Source of the DNA: Geomonas ferrireducens
Lineage (GTDB): Bacteria > Desulfobacterota > Desulfuromonadia > Geobacterales > Geobacteraceae
DNA length: 64,000 nt
Direction of reading: 5' to 3'
Assembly: GCF_004917065.1 (NCBI RefSeq)
Contig: NZ_SSYA01000002.1
Coordinates: 1,031,897 to 1,095,896 of the forward strand
The notes below the pieces were generated by a model, which was not told the DNA's origin, searched no databases, and worked only from the letters and a program-made list of their open reading frames with translations. Made by a program: the position numbers and the translations under genes. Below are positions 50,708-61,577 of this stretch, in pieces. The stretch's first letter is position 1; each line of letters begins with the position of its first letter.

Positions 50708-53671
50708 TTAATCGAGCTGTATCGTCTGATCCGTGATTTCGGTGAAGCTTACGTCATGGCTCACCAGGAAGAGCTGGTCATACCAGTGCTCGGTCACCTC
50801 TTCCTGCCCGACGTCGATGGCCCGGAACGCCTTCGCCAGGTTCTCGCGCCGCTCCGCGTCGAGGTTCGAGGTAGGTTCGTCGAAAAAGGCGATGCGCGCG
50901 CCGATGGTTTGCAAAAGGGCCAGGCGCAAGGCGACCACCGCGCTCATCATCTGCCCCCCCGAAAGCTGGTCGTCGGTACGCTCCCTCATGGCACCGTCCA
51001 CCATATCCTTCAATACGATCTGGTAGTTGTCGCCCCAGAGAAGCTCCTCGTCGGACTCGCAGATGCTGCGATAGATCCGGTCGGCGCGGAAGCTGATCTC
51101 TTCCCGGAAGCGCTCGGAGAGCTGGGCCGAGACGTTCTTGAACACCTGGTTGCGCATGAACTTAACGAGGTCGCCCTGCTCCTTGAGCTTCGCAATATCG
51201 GCGAGCTTCTGCTCGATCTCGGCGGCGACGGCACGTAAAAGCGCGGTTTCTCCCTCGAGGCGGGTGACGTCGTTGGCGATGGAGCCGATCTCGGACGTTA
51301 GCCTTGTCGCCGTCATCACGAGCTGTTCGCGCTCGTTCTTTGCCGCCTCGTGCTGCTCCGGCAGGTAGCCGGCCACGAGCTTGCCGAGCTCCGCCTGTTT
51401 CACGGCAAGGTCGGAAGCTATCTCTTTCAGGCGCGCCTGGTATTTCTCTAGCGTTTCCTGGCGTTTTACCAACTCTTCGGCGGACTTCTGGTTCGCTATG
51501 TAACGATCGCGCTCCGGTTGGAAGCGTACCAGCTCATCCTCCGCTTCCTTTACGCCACGCTCCACGTCTGCGAAAGCGGCAAGCTCCGTCTTCCTGGCGC
51601 CGAGCTCGGTTTGCAGCGCGGAAAGCCGGGCGTTGTGACGCGCGATGGACTGCTCGCGCTGCGCCGCCTGTTCCCGTGCACCGTCGAGAGCGCGCTCCCT
51701 TTTCTCCAGCGCCTCGCACCCTGCGGAGAGGGCGGCGAGCTTGCTGGCGGATTCCTGCACCGGCTCTCCGGCCAGCTTGACGCGCTCTTCCAGGGCCGTT
51801 TCCAACCCGGCAACAACGCGCTGCCAGCCGTCAGTCGTTCGGGACAGCGCGTCCCGGCGCAACTGCGGAGCCGCCGCAAGGTCGAGGTCCACAAGCGGCA
51901 ATTCAATGGAGCAAACGTCTCCAAGTCCAGCAGTTGCGAGCCACTCTTCAAGCGGCGCTCGAAGTGAGGGGACGGCGATACGGGCGTAGTTGCGGCCGAA
52001 TTCCTCCTCCTGCTTCGCCCGTTCCCGCTCGGCCTTGGTCAGTTCCAGATGCACCTGCTTCATGGCGACAAGTTCGCGCTCAGCCTGCTGGGCGGCACTG
52101 ACCTGGGTCGCCAGTTCGGCCGCCTCGCCATCGAGCCCCGCGATCTGCTCGTCGAGAGCGGCGATACGGGCGTCAAAGAGTCCGGCCGGGTCGGCGCCGT
52201 TCAGGTTCTGACACGGCTCCAGGAAGAAGGGGCACTCTCCCGCACCGATCTTCTCGCGTCCTTCGACGAGGGAAAGCTTGCGTCCGGCCAGCTCGGAGCG
52301 CTGCGCCTGCAGCTCCTCCAACCGGGTCCTTCGTTCGGCAAGCTTTTCCGCCTCGGCCTTAAGCGCTTCGCTCCCGGCCAGCAGCTTTTGCCGCTCCTCG
52401 ATCTGCCTGTCGATCTCCTCGATCCGGCTTAGGGCAACGTTCAGGTACGGCAGCGTGGTCTCCACGTTGTGCACGGGGAGTTCACGGAAGAGCACCCTGC
52501 TCCGCTCCGCGTCGGCCAGCCCCTGTGCGGCAACTGCCGCGAGCTTCTTCTGCTCCGCCAGGGCAGCAGCGAGGGATTCCTTCTCCGCCGTGAGGCTCTT
52601 CAGCTCCTCGTCCATCGAGGCGCGGGCAAGCACGAGCTCACGGCTCTCCGCCACCAGCATCGCCTGAGCGCTTCCCTGTTCCTTCTCGAGATCGGTGAGC
52701 TTTCTTTCCAACTGGTGCTTCTTCTGTTCCTGCTCGCGCAGCTCCTTCAGCCTCGCCTCGGCGGCATCGTACCCATGCTTCCCGGCAGCCGCCGCAGCAA
52801 CTAGCGCCGCAGCCTGTTTGGACTGTTCCACCAGTAGTTGCTGGTTCGATACGTAGTTCTTGCCGGATTCGGCGCGCTCCTCGAGCCCCTGCACCTCCTG
52901 CTGGACCGACTGGATCTGTTCCTTTTTCGACTCAAGGGTGTTGAGCAGAGTCGTTGCCCGCTCAAGTTCCACATTCTTAAGTTCAAGCTCGGCCTTCTTC
53001 GCCTCTCCCTGCATCCGCAAGGCGGCCAGTTCTTCTTCCTTGGCCGGGAGCACGGCAACCTGCTCGGACCTGCTGTCCACTTCGGCCTGCAGCACATCAA
53101 GTTTTGCCTTAATGGTGCTGGTCAAAACCTTGGTCTTATCCTGTGTTTTGCGCCAGGCGTCGATGCCAAGGATCTCGTCGAAGGCGTCCTGTCGCTTGGC
53201 CGGCTGTTTGATGACGAACGGCCCGAGGAAGTCGTTCTGAAAGGGGCCGATCACCAGCTTGAACTGCTCGGAGAGCGGACGCCCCGCGGAGAGGCCGAGC
53301 AGCTTCGTGATCCGTGCCTCGGTCTCCTCCATGTTGGCGTGCTCTTCAACCTCGAACTCCCCGCCGACCTCTTTTGCGAGCAGCCACTTACCGGCGCTCC
53401 CGACGGTACGCGTCACACGGTACAGCTCCCCGGGCGCCGTTTCGAAAACGACGCCGATCTCTCCGCGCTTGGCGCCGATGGTAAGGAAGCGTTCCGCATT
53501 GGAGACGAAATCCTTCGCGTCCACGCCGAATAGTGCGTAGCCGATCGCCTCGAAGATGGTGCTCTTGCCAGAGCCGTTGGCACCAGAGAGGACGTTGATC
53601 CCCGGTGAGAAGGAGAGTTCCTTGTCACGGTGCGACTTGATGTTCCTGAGATGGACCGAGACTATGCGCAC
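50708..53671 (-). CDS. sbcC: SbcC/Rad50-like ATPase with an unusual hook motif
   Basis: The 987-residue protein has Walker A LSGANGSGKSTIFEAIG at the N-terminus, a long coiled-coil middle (about residues 170-830), and the ABC signature LSGGQMMSAVVALRLALLQT and Walker B IAFFDEPTSNLD at the C-terminus. With SbcD it cuts DNA hairpins and ends. The hook in the centre reads ECPFFLEPCQN: Cys480 and Cys487 with six residues between, not the usual CxxC. It overlaps the sbcD end by 10 bases and is read after it. Confidence 0.93.
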   Translation of the reverse strand: MRIVSVHLRNIKSHRDKELSFSPGINVLSGANGSGKSTIFEAIGYALFGVDAKDFVSNAERFLTIGAKRGEIGVVFETAPGELYRVTRTVGSAGKWLLAKEVGGEFEVEEHANMEETEARITKLLGLSAGRPLSEQFKLVIGPFQNDFLGPFVIKQPAKRQDAFDEILGIDAWRKTQDKTKVLTSTIKAKLDVLQAEVDSRSEQVAVLPAKEEELAALRMQGEAKKAELELKNVELERATTLLNTLESKKEQIQSVQQEVQGLEERAESGKNYVSNQQLLVEQSKQAAALVAAAAAGKHGYDAAEARLKELREQEQKKHQLERKLTDLEKEQGSAQAMLVAESRELVLARASMDEELKSLTAEKESLAAALAEQKKLAAVAAQGLADAERSRVLFRELPVHNVETTLPYLNVALSRIEEIDRQIEERQKLLAGSEALKAEAEKLAERRTRLEELQAQRSELAGRKLSLVEGREKIGAGECPFFLEPCQNLNGADPAGLFDARIAALDEQIAGLDGEAAELATQVSAAQQAERELVAMKQVHLELTKAERERAKQEEEFGRNYARIAVPSLRAPLEEWLATAGLGDVCSIELPLVDLDLAAAPQLRRDALSRTTDGWQRVVAGLETALEERVKLAGEPVQESASKLAALSAGCEALEKRERALDGAREQAAQREQSIARHNARLSALQTELGARKTELAAFADVERGVKEAEDELVRFQPERDRYIANQKSAEELVKRQETLEKYQARLKEIASDLAVKQAELGKLVAGYLPEQHEAAKNEREQLVMTATRLTSEIGSIANDVTRLEGETALLRAVAAEIEQKLADIAKLKEQGDLVKFMRNQVFKNVSAQLSERFREEISFRADRIYRSICESDEELLWGDNYQIVLKDMVDGAMRERTDDQLSGGQMMSAVVALRLALLQTIGARIAFFDEPTSNLDAERRENLAKAFRAIDVGQEEVTEHWYDQLFLVSHDVSFTEITDQTIQLD

Positions 53672-54927
53672 GGCTCACCTCCAGAAGAAAGAAGACTCAG
53701 TAGTTCCTCGCCTTCCACGTCCCCCTTCAACACCAGGTCGCGCAGCGCGAGGCTCAGGCGCGTAAGCTCCTCAACGCGCCCCTGGTACTGACTGTTGGCG
53801 CCGATCAGTTCACCAAGCACGTCCCGCTCGATCTCGGCGAGACTCTTCTTTACCTTCTCCTCCCCTCCCCCTCCGGCAACCAGGGAAAGGTGGTTCTTTA
53901 TCTCCAGGTGGAGCGGCTCGCAGACCTCGCACAGGGACGCGCGCAAACGGTCGCGGCTCAATTCGAACGGGTGGAAGCCGACCTTTCCGGCCAGACGCAC
54001 CTCGATGAGCGGAGACCTTTCATCGGCGCATCCGCTTAATTTCCCTGCCATCTCCACCTTGAAACGCTCCAGGGCGTCCGTGGCGTTGGCGGCGCCGTCC
54101 AGATTAGCGGTGACGACCAGCATCGGGCGCGGCGAGGTGCGCCGGAACTCGTGCTGCACCTTCCCGCCCGGCTCCAGCGCAACCACGTAATACCCCTTGT
54201 CGTAACGCTCCTCGCCGAAGTTCACGCAGTCGGGCGAACCTGGGTTGAAGGCGTACGGGCGCCCCTGCGCGTCGTTCACGATGTAAGGCTTGTGCCCGTG
54301 CCCAAGCGCCACGTAATCGAAGCACTCCGAAAGCGGCAGCGCCTCCTCAGGCTTTATGTTGCCGATCTCCACCGGGGAATAGGTCCATACGCCGACGTGG
54401 AAGAGCAGGATGTTCCTCTTCGTGGCAACCGCGTCGCAGATGCGGGCGATGTGGTTGCCTGCCTGCGAGCCGATGTAGCCAAGGCCGTAGATATTGACCC
54501 CGCCCGCCTCGATATGCCCGCCGCACCCCTCCTCCGGATCGAAGGGATCGAAAAGGTAGCCGCCGTCGGCGCTCCGCGAAGGGCGCAAGAGCCTTATGTA
54601 GCCCAGTTGCGAGAGCGCTTCCATCCACGAGACGCTGTCGCGGCGGTGGATCCAGTCGTGGTTTCCTTCGACGGCGATGCAGGGGATGCCGGCATCCTTC
54701 AGGGGCTGCAATATTTCAATGGTCTTGGCGAAGGTCTTGGGGAGGATCTGGCCGGTGTGGAACAGGTCGCCACCGATCAGGACGAAATCGACCCGCTCGC
54801 GTAGCGCGTCCGCCACGATCCCGGCGAAGGTCGCGAAGAAGTCCTGGTAGCGCTGGGCATCGCAGCCGGAGCCGCGATAGGTCTTGCCGAGGTGGATGTC
54901 GGAGGTGTGGATGAAGCGAACGGTCAT
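53662..54927 (-). CDS. sbcD: Exonuclease subunit SbcD
   Basis: The 421-residue protein has the Mre11-type metallophosphatase motifs HTSDIHLGKTYRG, LIGGDLFHTGQ, VEGNHDW and ALGHGHKPY. It is the nuclease partner of SbcC. The start at 54927 follows CCGGAGCCCGC. The frame reaches 54954 upstream, but the extra residues are not conserved-looking. The 10-base overlap with sbcC indicates coupled translation. Confidence 0.93.
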   Translation of the reverse strand: MTVRFIHTSDIHLGKTYRGSGCDAQRYQDFFATFAGIVADALRERVDFVLIGGDLFHTGQILPKTFAKTIEILQPLKDAGIPCIAVEGNHDWIHRRDSVSWMEALSQLGYIRLLRPSRSADGGYLFDPFDPEEGCGGHIEAGGVNIYGLGYIGSQAGNHIARICDAVATKRNILLFHVGVWTYSPVEIGNIKPEEALPLSECFDYVALGHGHKPYIVNDAQGRPYAFNPGSPDCVNFGEERYDKGYYVVALEPGGKVQHEFRRTSPRPMLVVTANLDGAANATDALERFKVEMAGKLSGCADERSPLIEVRLAGKVGFHPFELSRDRLRASLCEVCEPLHLEIKNHLSLVAGGGGEEKVKKSLAEIERDVLGELIGANSQYQGRVEELTRLSLALRDLVLKGDVEGEELLSLLSSGGEPCA

Positions 54928-55106
54928 GCGGGCTCCGGCGAAAAGGAATTGCACAGGTATACCGCCGCCCGCGGGGACAAGTCAAGCTCTCTAACCCGGC
55001 AACTTCTGCCGCAGTTCGCGGTATCCCAGCCAAGGTTCATCCCTGGGCTCTTCCAGGCGGGCCGGGAGGTACCGCAGGTACCACGAACCGTCGAAGGTGC
55101 CCTCGA

Positions 55107-55303
55107 GCCCCCCCCCTTTGCGAAGGGGGGACGGGGGGATTTGCTTTTGCCCCACAGTTGATTTCCTCAAGGAAGAGACCGAAGTGGCTGCTCTGCAAGT
55201 GTCATTATTTAATGCACTGTACGCAAGGGGCGCGTCAGCAGGAGCATGTATGGTCCGACCAAGGCAAATCCCCCCTGCCCCCCCTTCGCAAAGGGGGAAA
55301 CGT
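55107..55303. repeat. C/G-rich hairpin repeat, copies 3 and 4, in inverted orientation
   Basis: Copy 3 (55107-55146) and copy 4 (55261-55303) are reverse complements around a spacer of about 115 bases, inside a 439-base gap without a gene. The pair looks like terminal inverted repeats. The spacer has no convincing reading frame. Confidence 0.8.
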
Positions 55304-55366
55304 TGGGCCCTATGTTGCACTTCGTCGGCAGCTACTCTTCGGTCCCCCCGGAATTCCCTGAAGAAC

Positions 55367-56152
55367 CTATTTACCTCCGAAGATCTCGTTGAAGAAAAGC
55401 TTCATCGCCTCCCATGAACGCCGGTCCGCCTTTTCGTTGTAGGCGACACCTTTGCTGTTGTCGTTGCCTGACTTGGGATTGCTGAAGCTGTGCACGGCGT
55501 TGCCGTAGTAGTTCATCTGCCAGTCGACCTTGGCGTCGTGCATCTCCTTCTGGAACGCCGCCACCTCGTCGGGCTTCACATAGGGGTCGTCCGCCCCGTG
55601 CAGCGCCAGCACTTTACCTTTTATGTTGCGTGCATCGGACGGGTTAGGTGTACTAAGCCCGCCGTGAAAGCTGACCGTCCCTAACAGGTCCGCTCCGCTG
55701 CGCGCAAGCTCAAGGGCCGCGGTGCCGCCGAAGCAATAGCCGATTACCGCCAGACGCTTGCGATCAACCTGGGGGAAACTCGCCAGTTTCTCAAGGCCCG
55801 CAGCACCCCTTGCCCGGATCAGGCTCCGGTCGTCGCCGCGGTATTTACCCGCCTCCTTGGCGGCAGCGTCTGGAGTGGCCGGACGTACCCCCTTGCCGTA
55901 GATGTCTGCCGCAAAGGCTACATAGCCGAGCTTTGCGAGCTGCTCGGCCCGCATCTTTTCGTATGGCCCTACGCCCATCCATTCGTGGATCACCAGTACT
56001 CCCGGACGCTTTTCCTTGATGGAATCGTCATAGGCCAGGTACCCCTCCAGCACGGTATCCCCCTGGCGGTATTCAACGGTCTTGCCTACCACTCCGGCAG
56101 CGGCATTTTGCGCTACCAGTGTCATCATCAATGCGAACAGGTATCTTTTCAT
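55367..56152 (-). CDS. Exported dienelactone hydrolase family protein
   Basis: The 261-residue protein begins with a signal peptide (residues 1-18, ending NAAAG) and has the alpha/beta-hydrolase fold of dienelactone hydrolases: LVIHEWMGVGPYEKMRAE, the nucleophile cysteine in IGYCFGG, Asp in GADDPYV and His in NAVHSFSN. The start at 56152 follows GGAGGAGACA. The natural substrate of this secreted form is unknown. It is divergent from the lipoprotein gene. Confidence 0.88.
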   Translation of the reverse strand: MKRYLFALMMTLVAQNAAAGVVGKTVEYRQGDTVLEGYLAYDDSIKEKRPGVLVIHEWMGVGPYEKMRAEQLAKLGYVAFAADIYGKGVRPATPDAAAKEAGKYRGDDRSLIRARGAAGLEKLASFPQVDRKRLAVIGYCFGGTAALELARSGADLLGTVSFHGGLSTPNPSDARNIKGKVLALHGADDPYVKPDEVAAFQKEMHDAKVDWQMNYYGNAVHSFSNPKSGNDNSKGVAYNEKADRRSWEAMKLFFNEIFGGK

Positions 56153-56316
56153 TGTCTCCTCCAACCGTCCGTTGCCATGCAACGTCGACTTTCATTGATG
56201 TTCGAGACATCTGCACCTTCACTGACTACCTGAATGAGTCATGTCGTATTGTACCAAAAACAGATTCCTTCAGACCATCATGCCCCGACCTCACTTCCTG
56301 ACACACCGCCTGGCCG

Positions 56317-56344
56317 TTGACAGTCCCATACCTTTCAGTACCAT
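56317..56344 (+). promoter_or_regulatory. Probable sigma-70 promoter of the lipoprotein gene
   Basis: TTGACA and TACCAT are separated by 16 bases, 33 bases before the ATG of the lipoprotein gene. Confidence 0.55.
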
Positions 56345-56376
56345 TTACCAGTCGAACATCATAACAGGAGCCTGCC

Positions 56377-57072
56377 ATGAGACAACAAAACCTCCGTACT
56401 TTAACGGTTCGCATCATATCAGCCGCCGCGATTCTGTGGCTCGCAGGATGCGCAAACTGGAAGAACTGGACCGCACCGAAGACGGCGTCGCTGCAAAACG
56501 TTCAGGACGACCTGACGTACGCGCAGATGAAGACCAAGGACACCCGCCAGGCGCTCGAGGAGTTGCTTTTCGCGGACCAGGCCGATCTTCCCGCTGCGTA
56601 TAAATCCTTTACTGCGAAGCTAAACCTGATGGAGGGTGCGGGGAACCGGTTGACACAAAACGCCGGTGGTCTCATCTACCGCGGGAATTCCTATCTCGTG
56701 GAGGCCGAGGCATCAGCCGGGCAGTGCCGTTATCCCAGGCTCTCAAGAAGCGCACAAATGCCCACGCTCATCCTGGGCGACGCCTTCGAGCCGATAGCGG
56801 AGCAGAGCGCGCATGTGCAGCGTGCGTACCGGGCGTTCGAATCGGATCTTACCGCCGTTAAGATGCATCTCTCAAGGCACCTAACCGAGCAGGGGGTACG
56901 GGACATGGCCATGTTCATTCGAAAGGGTGAAACGGACGGGGAAAGCCTCTCGTACGCGCTGAACCAGGCGATGACCGCCGTGACGAAGGCGAAGGCCGCG
57001 TATGAGATGACGGCGCAGGAACGGGAGGCGGCGCGGCTGCAGGTACAGCCTGCACCTCAGGGGAAGCAGTAA
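56377..57072 (+). CDS. Lipoprotein of unknown function
   Basis: The 231-residue protein has a lipoprotein signal with the lipobox LAGC (Cys25), then a helical domain with many Ala, Gln and Glu (VQDDLTYAQMKTKDTRQALEE and later helices). The pattern resembles the DUF2959 group, but I am not sure. AACAGGAGCCTGCC precedes the ATG. It converges on the zinc-ribbon membrane protein gene, 5 bases away. Confidence 0.75.
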   Translation: MRQQNLRTLTVRIISAAAILWLAGCANWKNWTAPKTASLQNVQDDLTYAQMKTKDTRQALEELLFADQADLPAAYKSFTAKLNLMEGAGNRLTQNAGGLIYRGNSYLVEAEASAGQCRYPRLSRSAQMPTLILGDAFEPIAEQSAHVQRAYRAFESDLTAVKMHLSRHLTEQGVRDMAMFIRKGETDGESLSYALNQAMTAVTKAKAAYEMTAQEREAARLQVQPAPQGKQ

Positions 57073-57077
57073 CGGGA

Positions 57078-57476
57078 TCAGCGAGGAGTTTTATCGGCGT
57101 TGAGCGGCAGTTGGCAGTGCAGGCACTTACGCAGATACAAAAGCATCATGCCGTGCATGTGAAAGTAGTTTTTGCAACGGGGGCAGCGGGCCGTGGCGGA
57201 ATAGGCCATGGCCCAGAGCAGCAGGACGAACCAGAGGAAGAAGACCGGCATGGAGCCGCTGAAGGAGTGGGTGATCTTTTGGGTGGCCCACATGGCCGGA
57301 AGGTAAACGATGAGTACGCCCCAAAGGCACATGCGACGCTTGCGCACAGCGGCAAGCCCCGAAGCCAGTTGAACCGGATCTACAACTTCTGCAGCATCGG
57401 CCCGATCGGCGGCCGGTTGGCTTTCGTGATGCTCCAAGCGCACCTCCCAGAACCTTCTACTGCTGCACCCCTTCAC
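57078..57476 (-). CDS. Membrane protein with a CxxC pair
   Basis: The product (132 residues from a GTG start) has two membrane helices (CLWGVLIVYLPAMWA and MPVFFLWFVLLLWAMAYSA) and then CPRCKNYFH and CLHCQLPLN, a zinc-ribbon pattern, at the C-terminus. The start is uncertain: the GTG at 57476 overlaps the preceding gene by 20 bases, while a GTG at 57440 has AGAAGG upstream. It is probably read with the DUF1456 gene. Confidence 0.65.
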   Translation of the reverse strand: MKGCSSRRFWEVRLEHHESQPAADRADAAEVVDPVQLASGLAAVRKRRMCLWGVLIVYLPAMWATQKITHSFSGSMPVFFLWFVLLLWAMAYSATARCPRCKNYFHMHGMMLLYLRKCLHCQLPLNADKTPR

Positions 57477-57930
57477 GGTACTTCATCGTGAGCCCCTTCA
57501 GAAAATTCCGAAGCATCTGATCGCCGCACGGCTTGTAGTTCTCATGTCCCTTGGCGCGAAACACCGCACTCAACTCGGGCTTGGAAACAGGGAACTTCGC
57601 AAGCTTGAAGATCGCGAGCATCTCGTCTTCCTTGAGGGCCAGGGCGATGCGGATCTTCTTCAGGGTGTCGTTATTGGTCAGTTGTGCCGTGAGCGGCGTC
57701 GCTGTCTCCCCTTCCCGCTTGCCGCGTTTCAACGCGATCAGCCCGTCCAGGAAAGCCTCGAGCACTTCATCGCTGCACTCGCGGAAGCCTTCCTCCTCTT
57801 CCTTCTTGACCAAGCTTGTGATGTCGGACTGCCCCATCTTAGTGCCCGAAAGCCGGAAAGCCTCGATCACGGCCTGGGTATTGAGGTTCAGTGCATAGCG
57901 CAGTCTGCGAAAGACATCGTTGTTGGTCAT
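57457..57930 (-). CDS. DUF1456 (YehS-like) protein
   Basis: The 157-residue protein is two copies of the DUF1456 repeat: MTNNDVFRRLRYALNLN at residues 1-17 and LTNNDTLKKIRIALALKEDE at about residue 84, with CSDEVLEAFLDGLI and CGDQMLRNFLKGL ending each repeat. E. coli YehS is the known relative; its role is not clear. GAGCAACCG precedes the ATG. Confidence 0.88.
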   Translation of the reverse strand: MTNNDVFRRLRYALNLNTQAVIEAFRLSGTKMGQSDITSLVKKEEEEGFRECSDEVLEAFLDGLIALKRGKREGETATPLTAQLTNNDTLKKIRIALALKEDEMLAIFKLAKFPVSKPELSAVFRAKGHENYKPCGDQMLRNFLKGLTMKYREGVQQ

Positions 57931-58047
57931 CGGTTGCTCCTATGTATTAAACGGGGGCGGGGAACCCGGCTACTACATAGCATTTACCGCTGCACTCTGC
58001 AAGATTTTGATGGTTGGGGTGGCGGCGGTTCAGGCTTACGTTGCTAC

Positions 58048-58416
58048 AGTAAATTCAACCCCCAAAAGATTGGGCCTCCGGCCGCGGGAGTAAATTCAAA
58101 ACGCAGAAGGTTGAACCTCCGGCCGCGCGAGTAAATTCAAAACGCTGAAGGTTGAACCTCCAGCCGCGCGAGTAAATTCAAAACGCTGAAGGTTGAACCT
58201 CCAGCCGTGCGAGTAAATTCAAAACGCTGAAGGTTGAACCTCCAGCCGCGCGAGTAAATTCAAAACGCTGAAGGTTGAACCTCCAGCCGCGCGAGTAAAT
58301 TCAAAACGCTGAAGGTTGAACCTCCAGCCGCGCGAGTAAATTCAAAACGCCGAAGGTTGAACCTCCAGCCGCGCGAGTAAATTCCCAGCGCCGAAGGTTG
58401 AACCTTCGGCCGGGAA
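58048..58416. repeat. Nine tandem 41-bp hairpin units after ftsH
   Basis: AGTAAATTC recurs at 58048, 58089, 58130, 58171, 58212, 58253, 58294, 58335 and 58376, exactly 41 bases apart. Each unit contains a palindrome such as CTGAAGGTTGAACCTCCAG. The central units are nearly identical, the ends diverge, and the last palindrome is perfect. There are no spacers, so this is not CRISPR. The array starts 6 bases after the ftsH stop and would form serial hairpins in its messenger. Confidence 0.95.
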
Positions 58417-58421
58417 AAAAT

Positions 58422-60209
<1,788 letters not shown>

Positions 60210-60448
60210 ATTTCTCCTGTTGGCACTGAACTAGTTAAACATGATAAGGTTATTCAGTGCTGTATCACGACTACTGCATGAAATAGCTTAGCACAGGTAG
60301 GCTAATACTTGTCGATAAGCATGCGCTAAACAAACTTTTTAACATCGTAAAACATGCGAATATGTATTTTTACCGTAGTCGCAACTTTTTTGTACACACA
60401 ATTATTTTTCATTTCTTTCCATACATCAGGCATTTGTTGACTGACCGA
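60210..60448. other. AT-rich leader of ftsH
   Basis: This 239-base stretch is clearly richer in A and T than its neighbours. It probably carries the ftsH promoter, but I cannot pick out a single clear -35/-10 pair. No reading frame is convincing. Confidence 0.45.
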
Positions 60449-60487
60449 AGCAAATCCCCCTGTCCCCCCTTCGCAAAGGGGGGAACG
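60449..60487. repeat. C/G-rich hairpin repeat, copy 5
   Basis: AGCAAATCCCCCTGTCCCCC followed by CTTCGCAAAGGGGGGAACG. Same orientation as copy 4, opposite to copies 1, 2 and 3. Confidence 0.85.
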
Positions 60488-60550
60488 TGATGCAATGTTT
60501 ACCGCCTCGAAATTAACTTTGAAGAACATTTGAAAGCGAAAAGTGGCACA

Positions 60551-60585
60551 AAAAAAGAGGCATCCCCCTTAAGGGATGCCTCTTT
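60551..60585. terminator. Terminator of the beta-hydroxyacid dehydrogenase gene
   Basis: AAAGAGGCATCCC and GGGATGCCTCTTT pair in a 13-bp stem. On the minus strand it is followed by TTTT. Confidence 0.9.
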
Positions 60586-60611
60586 GGCTGAAACCTTTAT
60601 TTTCCTGAAAA

Positions 60612-61469
60612 CTACCTGCGCAGCAGCTTCACGATGGCGGAGAAATCTTCCTCACCCCTGCCGTCATTGACGGCCTGCTCGTAGATCCCGGCGACGGTCT
60701 TCGCCGCCGGAAGGTCGAGCTCGAGCTTGTCGGCCATCTCGAGCACGCGCAGCATCTGGGAGTGCACGTACTTGAGGGCGAGGTTGCGGCTGAAATCGCC
60801 GCGCGCGATGGAGCGTCCCTTGGAGTGGAACAGCGGCGAGGCGACCCCGCCGGAGTCTAGCACCTCGAGGATCTTGTCCGGCTTGAACCCCATCTTCTCG
60901 CCGAAGACGAGTCCCTCGGAGAGAGACTGCATCATCTCGGCCTGCAGCAGGTTCACGATCAGCTTCATCCGGGTGGCGTCACCGATCTTCCCGATGTGAA
61001 TGATGTTGAGCCCGAAGTAAGAGAACGGCTCGCGGCAGCGCCCGAGGAGCGCCTCGTCTCCTCCGGCCAGGATGGTGAGCAGACCGTTGGCGGCGTGCTC
61101 CTTGCTCCCCCAAACCGGCGCCTCGAGGAACATGACGCGGCGCTTCTTGGCCTCCTCGGCCATACGCTCTATGGTCTCCAGGCAGTGGGTGCCCATGTCG
61201 ACGAGGATCGTGCCGGGATCGATGCCGTCCAGCACCCCGTTCTCGCCGAAAACCAGGAACTTGCTCTCAGGAACGATGACGATGACCAGGTCCTGCCCCT
61301 TGGCGGTGGCAGCAGGGGAATCGCCGACTTTCACTCCCAGTTTCGCCAGTTCGGCCATGGCATTGGCGTCCTGGTCAAACACCGTTAACTGGTAGTCCGA
61401 CTTGGCAAGATTGGCTGCCATGTGAACACCGACGGTGCCCAGACCCACAAAACCTATCTTCTTAAGCAT
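60612..61469 (-). CDS. NAD(P)-dependent beta-hydroxyacid dehydrogenase
   Basis: The 285-residue protein has the Rossmann motif GFVGLGTVGVHMAANL, the substrate motif FLEAPVWGSKEHAANG, the catalytic lysine in GDATRMKLIVNLL and a helical C-terminal domain. This matches the 3-hydroxyisobutyrate dehydrogenase family, including glyoxylate/succinic semialdehyde reductases and 4-hydroxybutyrate dehydrogenases described in Geobacter. GGGGGGATTATG surrounds the start. The substrate is not certain. Confidence 0.88.
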   Translation of the reverse strand: MLKKIGFVGLGTVGVHMAANLAKSDYQLTVFDQDANAMAELAKLGVKVGDSPAATAKGQDLVIVIVPESKFLVFGENGVLDGIDPGTILVDMGTHCLETIERMAEEAKKRRVMFLEAPVWGSKEHAANGLLTILAGGDEALLGRCREPFSYFGLNIIHIGKIGDATRMKLIVNLLQAEMMQSLSEGLVFGEKMGFKPDKILEVLDSGGVASPLFHSKGRSIARGDFSRNLALKYVHSQMLRVLEMADKLELDLPAAKTVAGIYEQAVNDGRGEEDFSAIVKLLRR

Positions 61470-61577
61470 AATCCCCCCAGAGTGGCTGGCGTGCTAAACC
61501 AGCGGATAGCATTTCTCGTTCAGCGGCAAAACTCAAGGCCCCATTATACTCAATGAGCGAATTTCTGCAACACTGTT

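Noticed and set aside
55097-55417. Plus-strand frame over the repeat pair between sbcD and the hydrolase gene
   Set aside because: Most of it is translation of the C/G-rich repeats; no domain or ribosome site.
58048-58416. CRISPR array
   Set aside because: The units are directly adjacent without unique spacers, and no cas gene is in the window.
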